A stretch of DNA of 64,000 nt from Corylus avellana (Eukaryota; Streptophyta; Magnoliopsida; Fagales; Betulaceae): positions 42,109,064-42,173,063 of the forward strand of contig NC_081542.1 in assembly GCF_901000735.1 (NCBI RefSeq), read 5' to 3'. The first letter of the stretch is position 1; every line of letters starts with the position of its first letter. Of the stretch, positions 24,931 to 36,616 are shown one piece after another. Position numbers and translations under genes: made by a program. The notes under the pieces are model-generated. The model saw only the letters and a program-made list of their open reading frames with translations, did no database searches and was not told the DNA's origin.

Positions 24931-26073
24931 CTACTCTTCAAATTCATTTCCTCCCTTGACAGAAACTAGGGTCTCCATGTAGGTAACCAATTGCATCGAG
25001 TCTCTGTCTCCATGAATTTGGAGATCAGTCATTTGTTTGGTAGAGGGGTCATACAAGACCAGTTGTCCACCATTTTTATTCCAGAACATGATGTCATTCT
25101 TCCAAAATCCTAATGGTCGGCACATGTCACCTGCAGACGGTTCAATAGTAAAAAGCCTAGTCCAGGAGTCCTCAACACCAACTTTAAGCAACAACCATAT
25201 ATCATACTGCCATTCTTCATCAACCGGCCTTTGAGCAACCATGGCAATCGATTCATTCAACACGAAAAGCGCTTCCCCAAAAGCATTATCAGGAAGTGGT
25301 GTTTTTAGGAATACCTCATCGCTCATGTCAAATGACAAAACAAATAAGTCCCGCATATGAATATGATCAACATATGCCAGCCAAGAACCCATCCCAGTGG
25401 TGTATGTCATCGGACCATGATGATCTTCAAAAATAAAACATGGGGGTCCATCAACTTTTCTCCAAGAATCGGTGCCTAAGCTGTATACCTCTTTTTGGTA
25501 TATGATGTCCTGAACGTCTTGTGAAAAATAGCCGAAAGTGGGTTCATACATACTAACAAAGTTGATTATCTTGTAGTCATTAGTTTTGGCATCAAAACCA
25601 AATCCCGTACCTTGAATATGGGTGCAATAGCCAGCGGGGGCGAAGAGGGGCAGGTTTGATTCGGGGACAACCTTTGTTTCTTTAGTTGTAGGGTTCCATA
25701 TAACAACATTCAATGTATCGTAAGCATGGAGACAAACGAGACCATTGCAAGAACCCACCACACAAATACAAAACTTCTCGCCGTTCTCAAAATACGTTCG
25801 AGGTAGAGGATGTGTAAGGGATATTTGGAGTTCTTCATAAGAAATGGTGGATATAACATAATAGTCCATTGTTGTGTTGAACGTATTAAGGAGAATGTGG
25901 GTATTGCTGTTCTTGTTGTGTAGGAGGTGTTTTCTTACGAAGTTTTGGTGTGTGATGAGAGCGTACCAGGATTTGCAGACGCACTTGAAACGCAAGAGAG
26001 AGACGACCGGAAGCCATAGCAGAATCTGCGTCACCAAGTCTTCAGGCAATTCGTTGGCCATCATCATCATCAT
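24931..26073 (-). CDS. F-box/FBA protein, SLF/SFB-like, copy 2
   Basis: Intact, intronless, 380 residues, with the same F-box (about residues 8-48) and FBA domain as the gene at 3438. By eye only three bases differ over the coding sequence: two change residues (H43Q at the end of the F-box, K67T) and one is silent. The same five-ATG start is present. The upstream hexamer repeat is shorter here, and the 5' flank differs at about 3%, so regulation could differ even though the protein hardly does. Presumed SCF ubiquitin-ligase substrate receptor. A pollen S-determinant role is inferred from the nearby S-RNase-like pseudogene and is not shown by the sequence. Two such similar proteins would be expected to share targets. 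Confidence 0.9.
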   Translation of the reverse strand: MMMMMANELPEDLVTQILLWLPVVSLLRFKCVCKSWYALITHQNFVRKHLLHNKNSNTHILLNTFNTTMDYYVISTISYEELQISLTHPLPRTYFENGEKFCICVVGSCNGLVCLHAYDTLNVVIWNPTTKETKVVPESNLPLFAPAGYCTHIQGTGFGFDAKTNDYKIINFVSMYEPTFGYFSQDVQDIIYQKEVYSLGTDSWRKVDGPPCFIFEDHHGPMTYTTGMGSWLAYVDHIHMRDLFVLSFDMSDEVFLKTPLPDNAFGEALFVLNESIAMVAQRPVDEEWQYDIWLLLKVGVEDSWTRLFTIEPSAGDMCRPLGFWKNDIMFWNKNGGQLVLYDPSTKQMTDLQIHGDRDSMQLVTYMETLVSVKGGNEFEE

Positions 26074-26174
26074 CGGGTGATGGGTACGTGTGTCGCTTGG
26101 TTAGGGAAAGCAGAGATGATTCGCAAGAAGGGACACGAAATGTAAAAGAGAGAGATTGAAGTTCAACATTTGCC

Positions 26175-26232
26175 CATTTGGGCTTGGGATTGGGATTGGG
26201 ATTAGGCTTGGGCTTGGGCTTGGGCTTGAGCA
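26175..26232. repeat. Hexamer repeat upstream of F-box copy 2 (shorter allele)
   Basis: About eight GGGATT/GGGCTT units, fewer than the tract at 4682-4756. A deletion also removed part of the flank near 26255. Confidence 0.85.
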
Positions 26233-26544
26233 GATTCGTATAAAATTTCTGTTAAATGAACTAAAGCCCACAATAAGGCAAATGCCCATAACCACTACTT
26301 ACTTCATCCAAACTCATAAGGCCGTTATAATTTGGGCTTGGGAAGATTAGTATGGATGATCGAGTAGTATATATTTGGCGACACATGCAGCAACATAAGG
26401 CCGTTATAATTTGACATTAGCATGTGTTAGCCTCCTCTCTGGGCCTGAATAACTTTATTTTCTACTTGGAATTTTCTCAATAATAATATGCATATACTGT
26501 CAGGCTTTTGATGAATAATCTCTCGTTGATATCAATCAATTCCT

Positions 26545-26575
<31 letters not shown>

Positions 26576-26661
26576 GTTTTGTTTATCCAAACCCAATTAA
26601 TTATGTAATTGACTTAACAACCACATTCAAATAATTAGGAAATTGGGTAACACCAAAACTT

Positions 26662-27930
26662 TTTTTGAAAGGGAAAACATTCCATACTCATTCATTTATA
26701 AAAGGTCGCGAGCAAGAGCTCTTACAAACAAAGCAAAAAGCTATGAAACAAATCATAGCCGAAGCTAAAGTTATAGTCATCAACCAATTAGGCCAAACAA
26801 AGGTAACAACATTAGCTAACCCATAACTATTCATCAGGTTTAAGATCAGATTTGCACCAAACAGATACTATCTAATGTATAGGTAGCGCTTATTCCTCGG
26901 CCCTGAGAGCAAAGAACCCCCATGCCGAAACTTATCCTCCTCAACCCGATAGCCAGGATAACGTTCACAGTCACAACCCAAAGGTCTGGACCAAAAGCAA
27001 AACTGGCAGCTCATAAAGGGAGGACAGAGCCTTATTACAAACAAAAAAACAGGAAAGAAAAAACATACAGGGAAATAAAATAGGAAAGTAAAAAACAAAT
27101 ACATGGAAAACGGAAATACAACAAAAGGAAGCCCACAATACAGGGAAAATAACAAGAGAAGCACACAAAGCGGATAATAGCAGCCGGAAGAAGGCTGATC
27201 GCGTACTGGCCGGAAACCGATGTGGAGGGTGGTGTTAGAAGCTCATTGCGAGGGATTCGTGAAAAGACCTGGCAGCTGACGGTGGACGGCAAAGCAGGCG
27301 CGGAGGAGATCGGCGACGCACTCAAAGAAACTAGGGGGAGAGTTTAAGTGAATCCCCCAAGAGCGGCACCCACAAAGTGTGCCAAACAAGCAAAAACAAC
27401 AAGAAACAAACACAAACACAAACACAAACACAACCAGAAGCAAACGGCAAACAACAGGCAAAAACAAGAAAGGAAAAAAGTCACAAAAACAACATAGAAA
27501 CAAATCACAGTTGGAGTAATGAATCCAATGCGAAAGGTGGGATGGACACTGACGGATCTAGAGAGCAGGAAGGTGGGGCACACGTCGAGGTGGGTCAGAC
27601 GGAGGAAGGGAGATCAAGCTAAGGCAAGCCGATCCAAAGCCAAGCCCGACCTAGACAAGGCACGGCAGAGACAGATGGTGGTTGAAAAAGATGGCACAGT
27701 GGAGAACGGCTATGCAGGCACAACGGCAAAGGGAGAAGGGCAAAACGCCAGAGAATAGAAGAAAAAGGAAAAGGGGCGGCACAAAAAGAGGAAAACCGCA
27801 CAAGCCGAAGGGGGCGAGGGGAGGAGAGAGGCATCCAACGACCGTCCCTCCTCCCCAAACCTGGGTTTGCCTTACTTGTGCGGCACTCTAGAAAAAGAGC
27901 TAGGGTTTGGGAGAGAAGGAATAGGGTTTT
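26662..27930 (-). mobile_element. Non-coding retroposon family, copy in duplicate 2
   Basis: Counterpart of 5182-6442, flanked by ACCAAAACTT at 26652-26661 and 27931-27940. It keeps the same 3' end and low-complexity middle, with an extra run of ACAAAC units near 27410. No conserved reading frame is shared with copy 1. Confidence 0.7.
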
Positions 27931-27940
27931 ACCAAAACTT

Positions 27941-28690
27941 TTAAATATCAATATAAAAGAGAGCCCCTTCTATCTACACATGTTGTAAAACTAACTTTTA
28001 CAATCTCCAATCAAAATTTGACACATAACTTCAAAACACTAAATGAAATAGAAGTAAAAACAACGTATCTTTAAACCAAATCAATTGATCCACCAAACCT
28101 TTTCATTTTTTTCCATCCATTCTAACTTCATGCCTAAACCAAATCAATTGTTTCTTCTTTCTTTTTGCTCGTGTCAACTTTATATTGAAGGTTGTAAAAG
28201 TGTCGTTTTACACATCCTGAATAAAGTTATTCTCAAAATATAATACTAATTCACTTGTGTAGAATTAGTATGTTACCTAATTCATGGTGTGGTGCTCAAA
28301 ATAAAACCATGTACAACAAATTTTGTGCTCCCAAATAAGTTTTTTTATTTTTGTAAAAATTAAAAAAAAAAAAAGAAAAAAAAAAAGAAGAAAAAAAGAT
28401 TAACCACATAATTTGAATAAGATAATTTAATTACATCAAGGTTTGAGGATATATAAACAATCAACATTATGGTCTATATGAAGAAATGAAATTTCACGCA
28501 ATTGCTATTACCATTATTACAAACAAAGTTTTTTGTTTTGTTTTTTTATCTTTCATTCATCTTTTGTTCATCGTCATACAAGAGATTGATAAATCTACCA
28601 TTGAATATGTGGGACCACATGTATATCACATAAATTCAATGGTAAACTTACAATAAAAAAAAATATGAATAAAAAATAAATGGTTAATTA
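27941..28690. other. Intergenic, no gene seen
   Basis: Copy of 6453-7165. Contains an expanded A-rich run near 28360-28398. Confidence 0.7.
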
Positions 28691-30412
28691 ACAACAATCT
28701 CGTGTCCCTCTTCTCTCTAAGCTCTTTCCTAGGGTTTACAGAGGTAGAGTTTCTTCTTGAACCTTTTATAGGGGAGAGCTAGGGTGAGTTTTTGACTGTT
28801 TTTTTTCGAAGGGTGGGTTCATACAGGAGGTATGGGGAACACAACTGAAGATCTGATGAATTTGTGGGGAAAGTTTTCATTGTTGGAGGAAGAAAGCGCA
28901 AGGATTGAGATACAGGAGAATGTATACAATCCAATAGTGCAGTAGGGTTTAACTTGCTTGGTGCGAAAACTACTGTCGGATAGGCACATTAGCAAGGAGA
29001 TTCTCAGAACTCCTTTGATACGTGCATGGAGGCCAATAGGGAGGGTTTCGTTTAAAGACTTGGGGCCTAATCTCTACCTCATTGAATTTGAGCATGAATG
29101 GGATAAGTCTAAGATGGGATAAGTCTTGGATTATGGAGGGTCGTCCATGGACCTTTGATGGAAATCTCGTATCTCTGTCAGAGTTTGACGGTCTCACGCC
29201 TCTCACGGAGTTGGACTCTAACAAAGCAGTCTTTTGGGTGAGAATGTTTAACCTACCTTTTGCCTGCATGGGAAACGAGGTGGGGTTTCAAATTGGATCG
29301 ACAGTTGATGAGGTGGAGGACGTCAACGTTCTAAATGATGGTTTCGATTTGGGAGAATACCTGCGGGTGAGGATTATCTTGGATTTATCAAAACCGCTAT
29401 CAGGAGGAAGAGTTTTGAAGTTGAAAGACAAAAGGATTTGGGTAGCTTTTCAGTAAGAAAAAATCTCAAAATATTGCTTCACTTGTGGTGTGATATGACA
29501 TGGAAGTAAGGGGTGCAAAAAGCTGGGAGGACGTAAGCTTCAAGGGGCGAAGAGTGAGATGGAGTTCGGCCTTTGGCTTAGGGCAACTTCACCAAATCGT
29601 AGACATGGTTATGGTGGAGGATGTCCGAGAAATTCTAAGGCGGATAGGACACATGATGCAAGTTTTTCTGATGGAGGAACGAGCCACACCTCCAATAGTG
29701 GCTACAATGGAGATGGCAGAAGTATGGAGGAGGGTCAAGGCGGAGGGCAGCCAGGCTTGGAGGAGAAAACTTTGCAGCAAGAAGTTGGTCATTTTTCGAT
29801 GAGACTGCTGACCACGCCAGAAAAGGAAAAACCTGGTTATGGCAAGCAAGTAATGGGATCTGCTAAAAACACGGAAGTCATGTCGGACTGGGATTTTTAT
29901 GGCTCCCCCAAATCTCGGGATTGGAGAAAAAATCAAGGGATTCTAATCATAGCAGTGATTCCCGAGCAATTATGGTAGAGGAGGTGCAAGGAAATTTACA
30001 AAAAGAAAGAGGATCAAATGTGTATGTAGGTCAATGGGATGCATTAAAGGAGAAGATGGTATGAGGGACAGTTGGGATAGATTATGTGGAGAGGCTTCAA
30101 AACAATATCGCAAACTATTTTAATGACGTGGAAGGCTCCTCCAACAGTTTTTTGCCAACTGTCTTCCTAAACAAGAAAGTGATGAGTTTGGCTAAAGAGA
30201 AGGGAGAAGAAAGGGGAGTACGGGAACTAAGGCTCCAAAGGAGGTAAGGGGGCAGCATCAGTATTGGAAACGGGTGTGTCGTGAGGGGGCTGAAGGGGAG
30301 GAAAGGAGTGGAAGTGATGTTATTCTGGAAAGGAAAGAGGAAGGAGGTAGCTACAGAGGAGGAATGGAGGGCTCACAATGGGAAGAGAAGAAAAGCAACT
30401 GCATCAGAGTAC
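28691..30412 (+). mobile_element. LINE A, copy in duplicate 2, 5' segment (ORF1 remnant)
   Basis: Matches 7166-8826. ORF1 begins MGNTTEDLMNLWGKFSLLEE (the first stop of copy 1 is absent here) but stops at a TAG after NPIVQ, also present in copy 1. The piece RPWTFDGNLVSLSEFD follows. It keeps about 40 bp that copy 1 lost near 8785. It ends at an LTR element inserted at AGTAC (30408-30412). Confidence 0.85.
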
Positions 30413-31916
30413 TGTTGTGCCAAATACTATCTAAATTAATAGATAATATTTAGTACGTTTTAACTTGCAAGTGCACAAGATCAAAACATTAGTATAATGC
30501 AGCAAGTACGAGGTCGATCCCACGAGGATTGTGATTTTATTTCAAATTAATTAAAATATCAAATTGTCATAGATTTGATATTAAGAAAAATAAAAAGATA
30601 TAAAGATAAAGTAAAGGTAAAGGCATGGCTTTGATATCCACCACTAATTATGCTCAATTAATATAACAATATGCCAATGATCCAATCATATTATGAATAC
30701 CTAATGTTTGCCAACCTAAGAGCATGTGTGTATACTCCTTAAGCTATTGATTTCCTTAAGCTATTGATTTCCCTAAGCAACGAGTTAGGCATAGGTGTAT
30801 ACTTTAACTCTTTTCTTTCTTGAAGGATTAGCATGGTATATACTAAGTTGTTATTTAGAAAAGCATATGTTCTATGAAAATCGACAAACACATGAGGCCT
30901 AGGGCATAAGTGTATATTCCCGGTTTCCCATGTTGATCAACCCAAGAACCCGGTGTGGATTTCTTTTGTTACTTATGTTAAACCTAGGACTCGGTCATCC
31001 AAATTGATTTAACTAACTAGTCCGTACCACATGCATATAATGGCCAATCACATACATATGAGGAATTCATGAAAATAAGAATTAATCAAGTTAAATATCA
31101 CAACATGATCATCACAAAGGCGCCAATATTGAAATATTAAATAAGCATAATTAGGGCTTCAATCTAGCCCTCCTTAAGAGTTAGTTACACATAATTAAAA
31201 TAAAAGAAAAAAGAAAAGGTAAAGAAAGAACCGAAAACCGCTCCTAGAAGTAGCCTCCAATTCCTCCCCCCAAAGTTGTCTCCTTCTAATTCTCCTAAAT
31301 TTGTCTCTTGAATTGTGAGGCTTAGAGGTCTATTTATAGGGCTTAGGAGAGTCCTAGAAGCTCTAGTAATCCTAGGAATTTCGGAGATTTAAGTCCAAGT
31401 CCAATTAGGATAAAGAAAACCCAAGTCCAAATCGGAATAGGATTCGCCAAGAATTGTGGTCCCATCTTGTTGCGTGATTTTGGCCTTACGGCGCTCTGAA
31501 TTGGGAAAATGCTATTTCACAATGATTTGTAGCATTTTGAGTTAGCTTTCCAATACTCACTCGAATCACCTCAATCGGATATCTGAAATGAAAATTATGG
31601 CCAAAATACCGAGAGGTATGCAGAATTCAATTTTGCCTCCAATCCGATTTTGACTATTATTTGAAAAATTCCGATTTACTCATTTCTTTTATTGGATTAA
31701 ACTTAACCATAATTGACTAAGCTTAACCATATCTTCTAGGTCTTCCCCATTTGCCCTTTAAACTTTGAATTTTTCCAGAAACGCTTTCTTTTCTTCCAAA
31801 AACCTATAAAACAAAGAAAATACAAAAATGAAGTAAAATAACATGAATTAACTAAAACTAAAGGATTAAAACATGTAAGTTAAGGGCTAAAAATATGAAT
31901 ATTTTGGCACTTAACA
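30413..31916 (-). repeat. LTR (3' LTR of element 1)
   Basis: 1504 bp, TGTTGTGCCAAATACT to GGCACTTAACA. By eye it differs from its partner at roughly 5-6% in the first 140 bp. Confidence 0.9.
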
Positions 31917-31930
31917 CACCCTCAAACTTA
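31917..31930 (-). promoter_or_regulatory. Polypurine tract of element 1
   Basis: On the minus strand TAAGTTTGAGGGTG abuts the LTR. Nearly the same sequence precedes the 3' LTR of element 2 (45691-45707), so the families share their 3' end. Confidence 0.75.
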
Positions 31931-32394
31931 CATATTGCTAGTCCCTTAGCAATACAAAGCTAAAAAAAAACAAAATGGAAAGCAGGAAACAAAAAGATAA
32001 ATCCATCTTTCATGGAATGTACGATTGCATTTAGCATATGCAACAAGCCTTTTAAACCCCCTAGGAATTTCCTAGTGGACGAGTGAAGTCTCATGAGGGT
32101 TTTCCAGATATGTTACCCACAAACATCATGCACTGTTCATGTTATCCAAAAATTAAAGCATCACTTCAAGATTATGATTTTCACTCATAAGCAAGCTTAA
32201 AAAGGTGAACTACATCCTCACAATGAATTAGAATTTCAAAGCTCAATTACTTACAAAAGACATGCTAAAACATCACAAGTTTGAAATCAGTGTAAGGTGA
32301 ACTAGCACATAATTATGAGTTTCCAAATCTTTCCAATGTGTAATATCTCCATATCTCAAGATTCACTGAAATCCTTATTAGAATGAACAACAAT

Positions 32395-32397
<3 letters not shown>

Positions 32398-32445
<48 letters not shown>
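32398..32445. repeat. (AT)n microsatellite
   Basis: Long AT run inside LTR element 1, followed by a TTA run. A CA run follows at 32739-32762. Confidence 0.95.
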
Positions 32446-32448
<3 letters not shown>

Positions 32449-32738
32449 ATTATTATTATTTTGTCAGGTTGTGCAATGTTTGGTTCCCTTAAGCTTTCTA
32501 ATTAACCCATGTAACAAGTGTTAAGTCAATGACTCCCAAACTATATGGTTTTAGGGCATTAGGTGTAGAGACACCCCTAAGACTTACTAACTCGAGTCAA
32601 AAAGGCTACTAAACCAAACTAACCATGACATTAACCAAATAAAAATTCTTCACCTTTTAACGTGAATACTCAATACTTTGAGGCAAGAGGTCCAATTACT
32701 TAGTAAAAAGCTTATCAATGATCATATATATATTTTAT

Positions 32739-32774
<36 letters not shown>

Positions 32775-33125
32775 AATGCCAAAGTATCCATCTAATAAAT
32801 CATCAATTTTCACCCAAGACATAGAAACGCACACATCAGACTTCATGTCAGACCCCACAAATTATGTACTAATATGCTTGTGCAAGATCAGATCAAACAT
32901 GTGAATTCTCAACTGTCCTAAGCAAGTAACCAAACTGAAAAATTCAATTTATTAGATCATGTGTTCAAAATTTTAAGCTCACCAATGAGTATCAAATCAC
33001 AATTTTTTTTTAAGATTAACCAAAATTTTAAGACCACATGAACATGCATATATTTATATTTTTTTCTATTTCAAAAATGGGACAAAGTGTGTGTAAAGTG
33101 TCTCCCATACCCCCAAACTTAAGTT

Positions 33126-33145
33126 ACACATTGTCCCCAATGTGT
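33126..33145 (-). other. Conserved 8-bp-stem hairpin, element 1 first repeat
   Basis: ACACATTG, 4-base loop, CAATGTGT. On the element's strand it follows a G-run tract (TTAAGTTTGGGGGT-like on the minus strand lies next to it). Repeated at 34657-34678 and, with paired base changes, at 44845-44866 in element 2. Confidence 0.7.
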
Positions 33146-33843
33146 GTATAACATGGAAAGATCTTACCCGGGAGATGGATGACATGTTTGGAATGGCATG
33201 GCTCATAACACACCCCAAACTTGAATTGAAGCACATTTGTCTCTGTAAAACAAAATACTAAAATAACAACAGAAAAAATAAAAATAAAAAATAAAAAAAA
33301 ATCAATAAAAAGGATATGTTGTGGGGTGCCTCCCATGAGCGCTAAGTTTAACGTTTTCAGCCAGACTGTGGCACTTTAAGCTTGAAGCACCAATCTTTCC
33401 TTCTCTTGCACCAAAGGGAATGATTCTTTTCTGTTGAAAGGTGATTCCAAATGTCTATAGATTGGGAAGGACTACTCTGAGTTTACTCAAACAGTTTCTC
33501 ATCCGGTGGGGAATCATAAACTGGAATAAAGTAAGAAGAAAACTTAGGGAACTTTTCTATCTTGATGTCCTCAATTTGCTCATGTGGTAACTCTAACAGA
33601 CTTCACTCCTGGCTTCTTGGTATTTTAGGAAGCTAATGTTGAAGAAATCTCAATGCTCTCTTCTTTTTCTTGATGTGGCTCCTATGAAACTTTGGTTTGC
33701 TCCTCCTTCCCCTTTTCTACTTGATTTTCAACCACTTTCTTCACTCCTCATTGTGACAGCTTGCTCATAACAGTAGGTGCACTCTTCCTCCATGTAGTGC
33801 TCATTAGGATTGGCCACCAACTGACTTTGACACTCTTCTTCTT

Positions 33844-33943
33844 NNNNNNNNNNNNNNNNNNNNNNNNNNNNNNNNNNNNNNNNNNNNNNNNNNNNNNNNN
33901 NNNNNNNNNNNNNNNNNNNNNNNNNNNNNNNNNNNNNNNNNNN
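33844..33943. other. Assembly gap (100 N)
   Basis: Gap between the two tandem internal units of LTR element 1. The duplication itself may have caused the assembly break. Confidence 0.99.
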
Positions 33944-34656
33944 TTTTTTTTTTTTCTTTTTTGGTCAGGTTGTGCAATGTTTGATTCCCTTAAGCTTTCT
34001 AATTGACCTATGTAATGAGTGTTAAATCAATGACTCTCAAACCATATGGTTTTAGAGCATTAGGTGTAGAGACATCCTTAAGGACCTACTAACTCGAGTA
34101 AAAAAGGCTACAAAACCAAACTAACCATGACATTGATCAAATCAACATTTTTCCACCTTTTGATGTGAACACTCAATGCTTTGAGGCAAGAGGTCCAGTT
34201 ACTCAGTGAAAAGCTTATCAATGATTTCTTTTCTTCTCTTTCTTTTTTTTTTTTTGGTTTTTTTTTCACATGTATATATGCCAAGGTATCCATCTAATAA
34301 ATCATCCAGTTTCACTTAAGACATAAAAACACACACATTAAACTTTCATGTCATACCCCACAAATTATGTGCTAATGTGCTTGTGTGATCAGATCACACA
34401 TGTGATTTTTCAATTGTCCTAAACAAGTAATCAAACTAACAGATTCACTCATCAGATCATGTGTTCAAAATTTTAAGCTCACTGATGAATTCAAGCCACA
34501 ATTCTTTTAGATTAACCAAACTTTTAGGATAAACATGATCATGCATAATTTTTTTTTTTTTTTTCCTTATATATCAACAAACAACAAAACAAATAACATG
34601 AAATTGGGATTAAGTGTGTGTAAACAACATGTGTGCCCATACCCCCAAACTTAAAT

Positions 34657-34678
34657 GACACATTGTCCCCAATGTGTC
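34657..34678 (-). other. Conserved hairpin, element 1 second repeat
   Basis: 9-bp stem (GACACATTG / CAATGTGTC) with loop TCCC on the plus strand. Same position relative to a CCCCCAAACTT tract as at 33126. Confidence 0.7.
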
Positions 34679-34907
34679 TAAAACAAGAAAATAATTTACC
34701 CGAAAGATGGTCGACATGATCTTGAAAAGCATGGCTCAAAGCACATACCCAAACTTGAATCGAAGCACACTTGTCCCTGTAAAATAAGAAAACACAAAAA
34801 CAAGTAAAAAGAAATAAAGAAAAAAAACTAAAAATAAATAAAAAGATTAACTTAAAACACACTAAACAAAACAAAATAAAAAGATAACTATAGGATGCTG
34901 TCCAAGA

Positions 34908-35135
34908 GCGCTCGATCGCACTTGCGCAAGACTATGCATGTGTGGGTGATGTGCGCTCGAGCGCGCACAAGGTGCGTTCGATTGCACTAACAGAATGTAT
35001 AATAGCCAAAAGTTGGTTACTGCGCTCGATCGTACTCAGGGTGCGCTCGATCGAAGTAACAGAATGCAATGAACCACAAGTGGAGACTTGCGCTCGAACG
35101 CACGCAGGTTGCGATCGATCGCAGTAACAAAATGT
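34908..35135. repeat. 68-69-bp minisatellite with CGATCGATCG-type cores
   Basis: About three and a half units. TGCGCTCGA starts at 34952, 35021 and 35089, with a partial unit at 34908. Each full unit carries two palindrome-like cores (such as TGCGCTCGATCG and TGCGATCGATCGCA) and ends TAACA(G/A)AATG. It is present only in the second of the two tandem internal units of element 1. Confidence 0.8.
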
Positions 35136-35610
35136 AAAAACATGACAAAAGACTTGAAACACTAAAACACCAAAGAAAAACAAAACACAAAAGAAATATA
35201 TATATATAAACTAAAACAAACAACAAAACAAAAGGACATGCTTTGAGGTGCCTCCCATGAGCGCTAAGTTTAACGTCTTCAGCTAGACTGTGGCACTTTT
35301 AAACTTGAAGCACCAGTTTTTTCTTCTCTTGTACCAAAGGGAATGAATCTTTTCTGTTGCAAGGTGCTTCTGAGTGTTTCTAGATTGGGGAAGACCACTC
35401 TGAGGTTTCTCAAACAGTTGCTCATCCGTTGGGGAATCATGAACTGGAATATAGTAAGAAGAAAACTCAAGGAGCTTCTCTATCTTGTTGTCCTCAATTT
35501 GCTCATGTGGTAGCTCTAACAGACTTCTCTTTTGGCCTCTTAGTGTTTTAGGAATGAGAGCTAATGGTGAAAAAAATCTTAGTGCTCTCTTCTTTTTCCT
35601 GATGTGACTC

Positions 35611-36264
35611 TTATGGATCTTCAGTTTGCTCCTCTTTCCCTTCTTCCACTTGAATTTCAGCCACCTCTTCACTCCTCAATGTGACAGCTTGCTTATGATA
35701 GTAGGTGCACTCTTCCTCCACGTATTGTTCATTGGGGTGTTCCATCAACTGCCTTTGACATTCTTCTTCTTGGTATTGGTAAGACCTATTGATGCGAAAC
35801 GTACTCAGCTCCTTGGCAAATTGTTCCATTTGTACTTCCAGTCTTTGAATGGCTTGATCATGCCTTGTATTGATTTGTTCATATGCAATCACAAATTGCT
35901 GTTGTGAAGTCACCAATTGTCGTACAAGATCCTTCAGGTCATCCTTCTCTGGCTTTTGAGCTGGTTGGACTGCTTGTTGTGGAGCTGATTGAGAGCAATA
36001 TGCATGATCATAGAATTGCTGATATAAGGGATGTTGCGGTCTAGGAGATTGTTGAGCATGAATTCTGGGAGCTTGAGCTTGCCATGAAAGATTGGACTGT
36101 TGGCTCCATGTTCGGTTACAGGAATCAAAATAGCGGTCGGTCCTCGGTCTAGAGAATGATGTGTTCTTATGCCCAAAATTTTTGTTAGGAATTTGTCTTG
36201 TTGAAGGACATTCTCTAACATGGTGATAATGGTTGTGACATAAAGAACATGGTCCATGGGGCAT
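35611..36264 (-). pseudogene. gag-like fragment with zinc knuckle (LTR element 1)
   Basis: 217-codon ORF with a zinc knuckle CSLCHNHYHHVREC (C-X2-C-X4-H-X4-C) near its start, a Q/P-rich segment, a coiled-coil-like stretch (EVQ.. pattern around RLEVQMEQFAKEL) and an acidic C-terminus. The composition and the ECTYYH / AVTLRS pieces resemble the region after the zinc knuckle in plant Ty3 gag. The capsid part is missing, and an overlapping frame at 35283-35672 continues it after a frameshift. A more decayed copy lies at about 33340-33843. It could package element RNA only with a partner's capsid. Confidence 0.65.
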
Positions 36265-36415
36265 CAGAATGCCTCCTCACGTGAAATTAAAAATAAAAGA
36301 AGTTAAAATTAAAAAGGAAATAAAAACAGAATTAAAAATAAAAACTTACTAATATGCAGACTCGAATGATCTTGCATGAAATAAAAGAAAAAATCAGATC
36401 TATAATTAGTGCAGT

Positions 36416-36471
36416 AACTGTGCTGCTCTTTGGATGTGCGATCGATCGCACATCCAAAGAGCAGCACAGTT
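36416..36471. repeat. Perfect 56-bp palindrome
   Basis: Each 28-bp arm (AACTGTGCTGCTCTTTGGAT followed by GTGCGATC) is the exact reverse complement of the other, with no spacer; the centre is GATC|GATC at 36443/36444. A second GCGATCGATCGCA follows at about 36479. It lies between the gag remnant and the primer-binding-like site of element 1. Confidence 0.95.
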
Positions 36472-36593
36472 GGTTGGGCGATCGATCGCACCTCAAGAGG
36501 CAAAACATGAACTGCGAAAAAAAAACTATAAAAACAGAAAAATTTAAAACAAAAACAAACTAAGGAAAATAATTCCAAACAAAATCAAACAAT

Positions 36594-36610
36594 CCCCGGC
36601 AACGGCACAA
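36594..36610 (-). promoter_or_regulatory. Primer-binding-like site of element 1
   Basis: On the minus strand GTGCCGTTGCCGGGGA lies a few bases inside the 5' LTR. It resembles the TGGCGCCGTTGCCGGGGA site common in plant Ty3 elements and attributed to tRNA-Asp priming (from memory). Two changes at the 5' end may reflect decay. Confidence 0.6.
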
Positions 36611-36616
36611 AAAACT

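Noticed and set aside
34932..35226. ORFs in the CGATCGATCG array (both strands)
   Set aside because: Created by the 68-69-bp repeat, whose palindromic cores give open frames on both strands.
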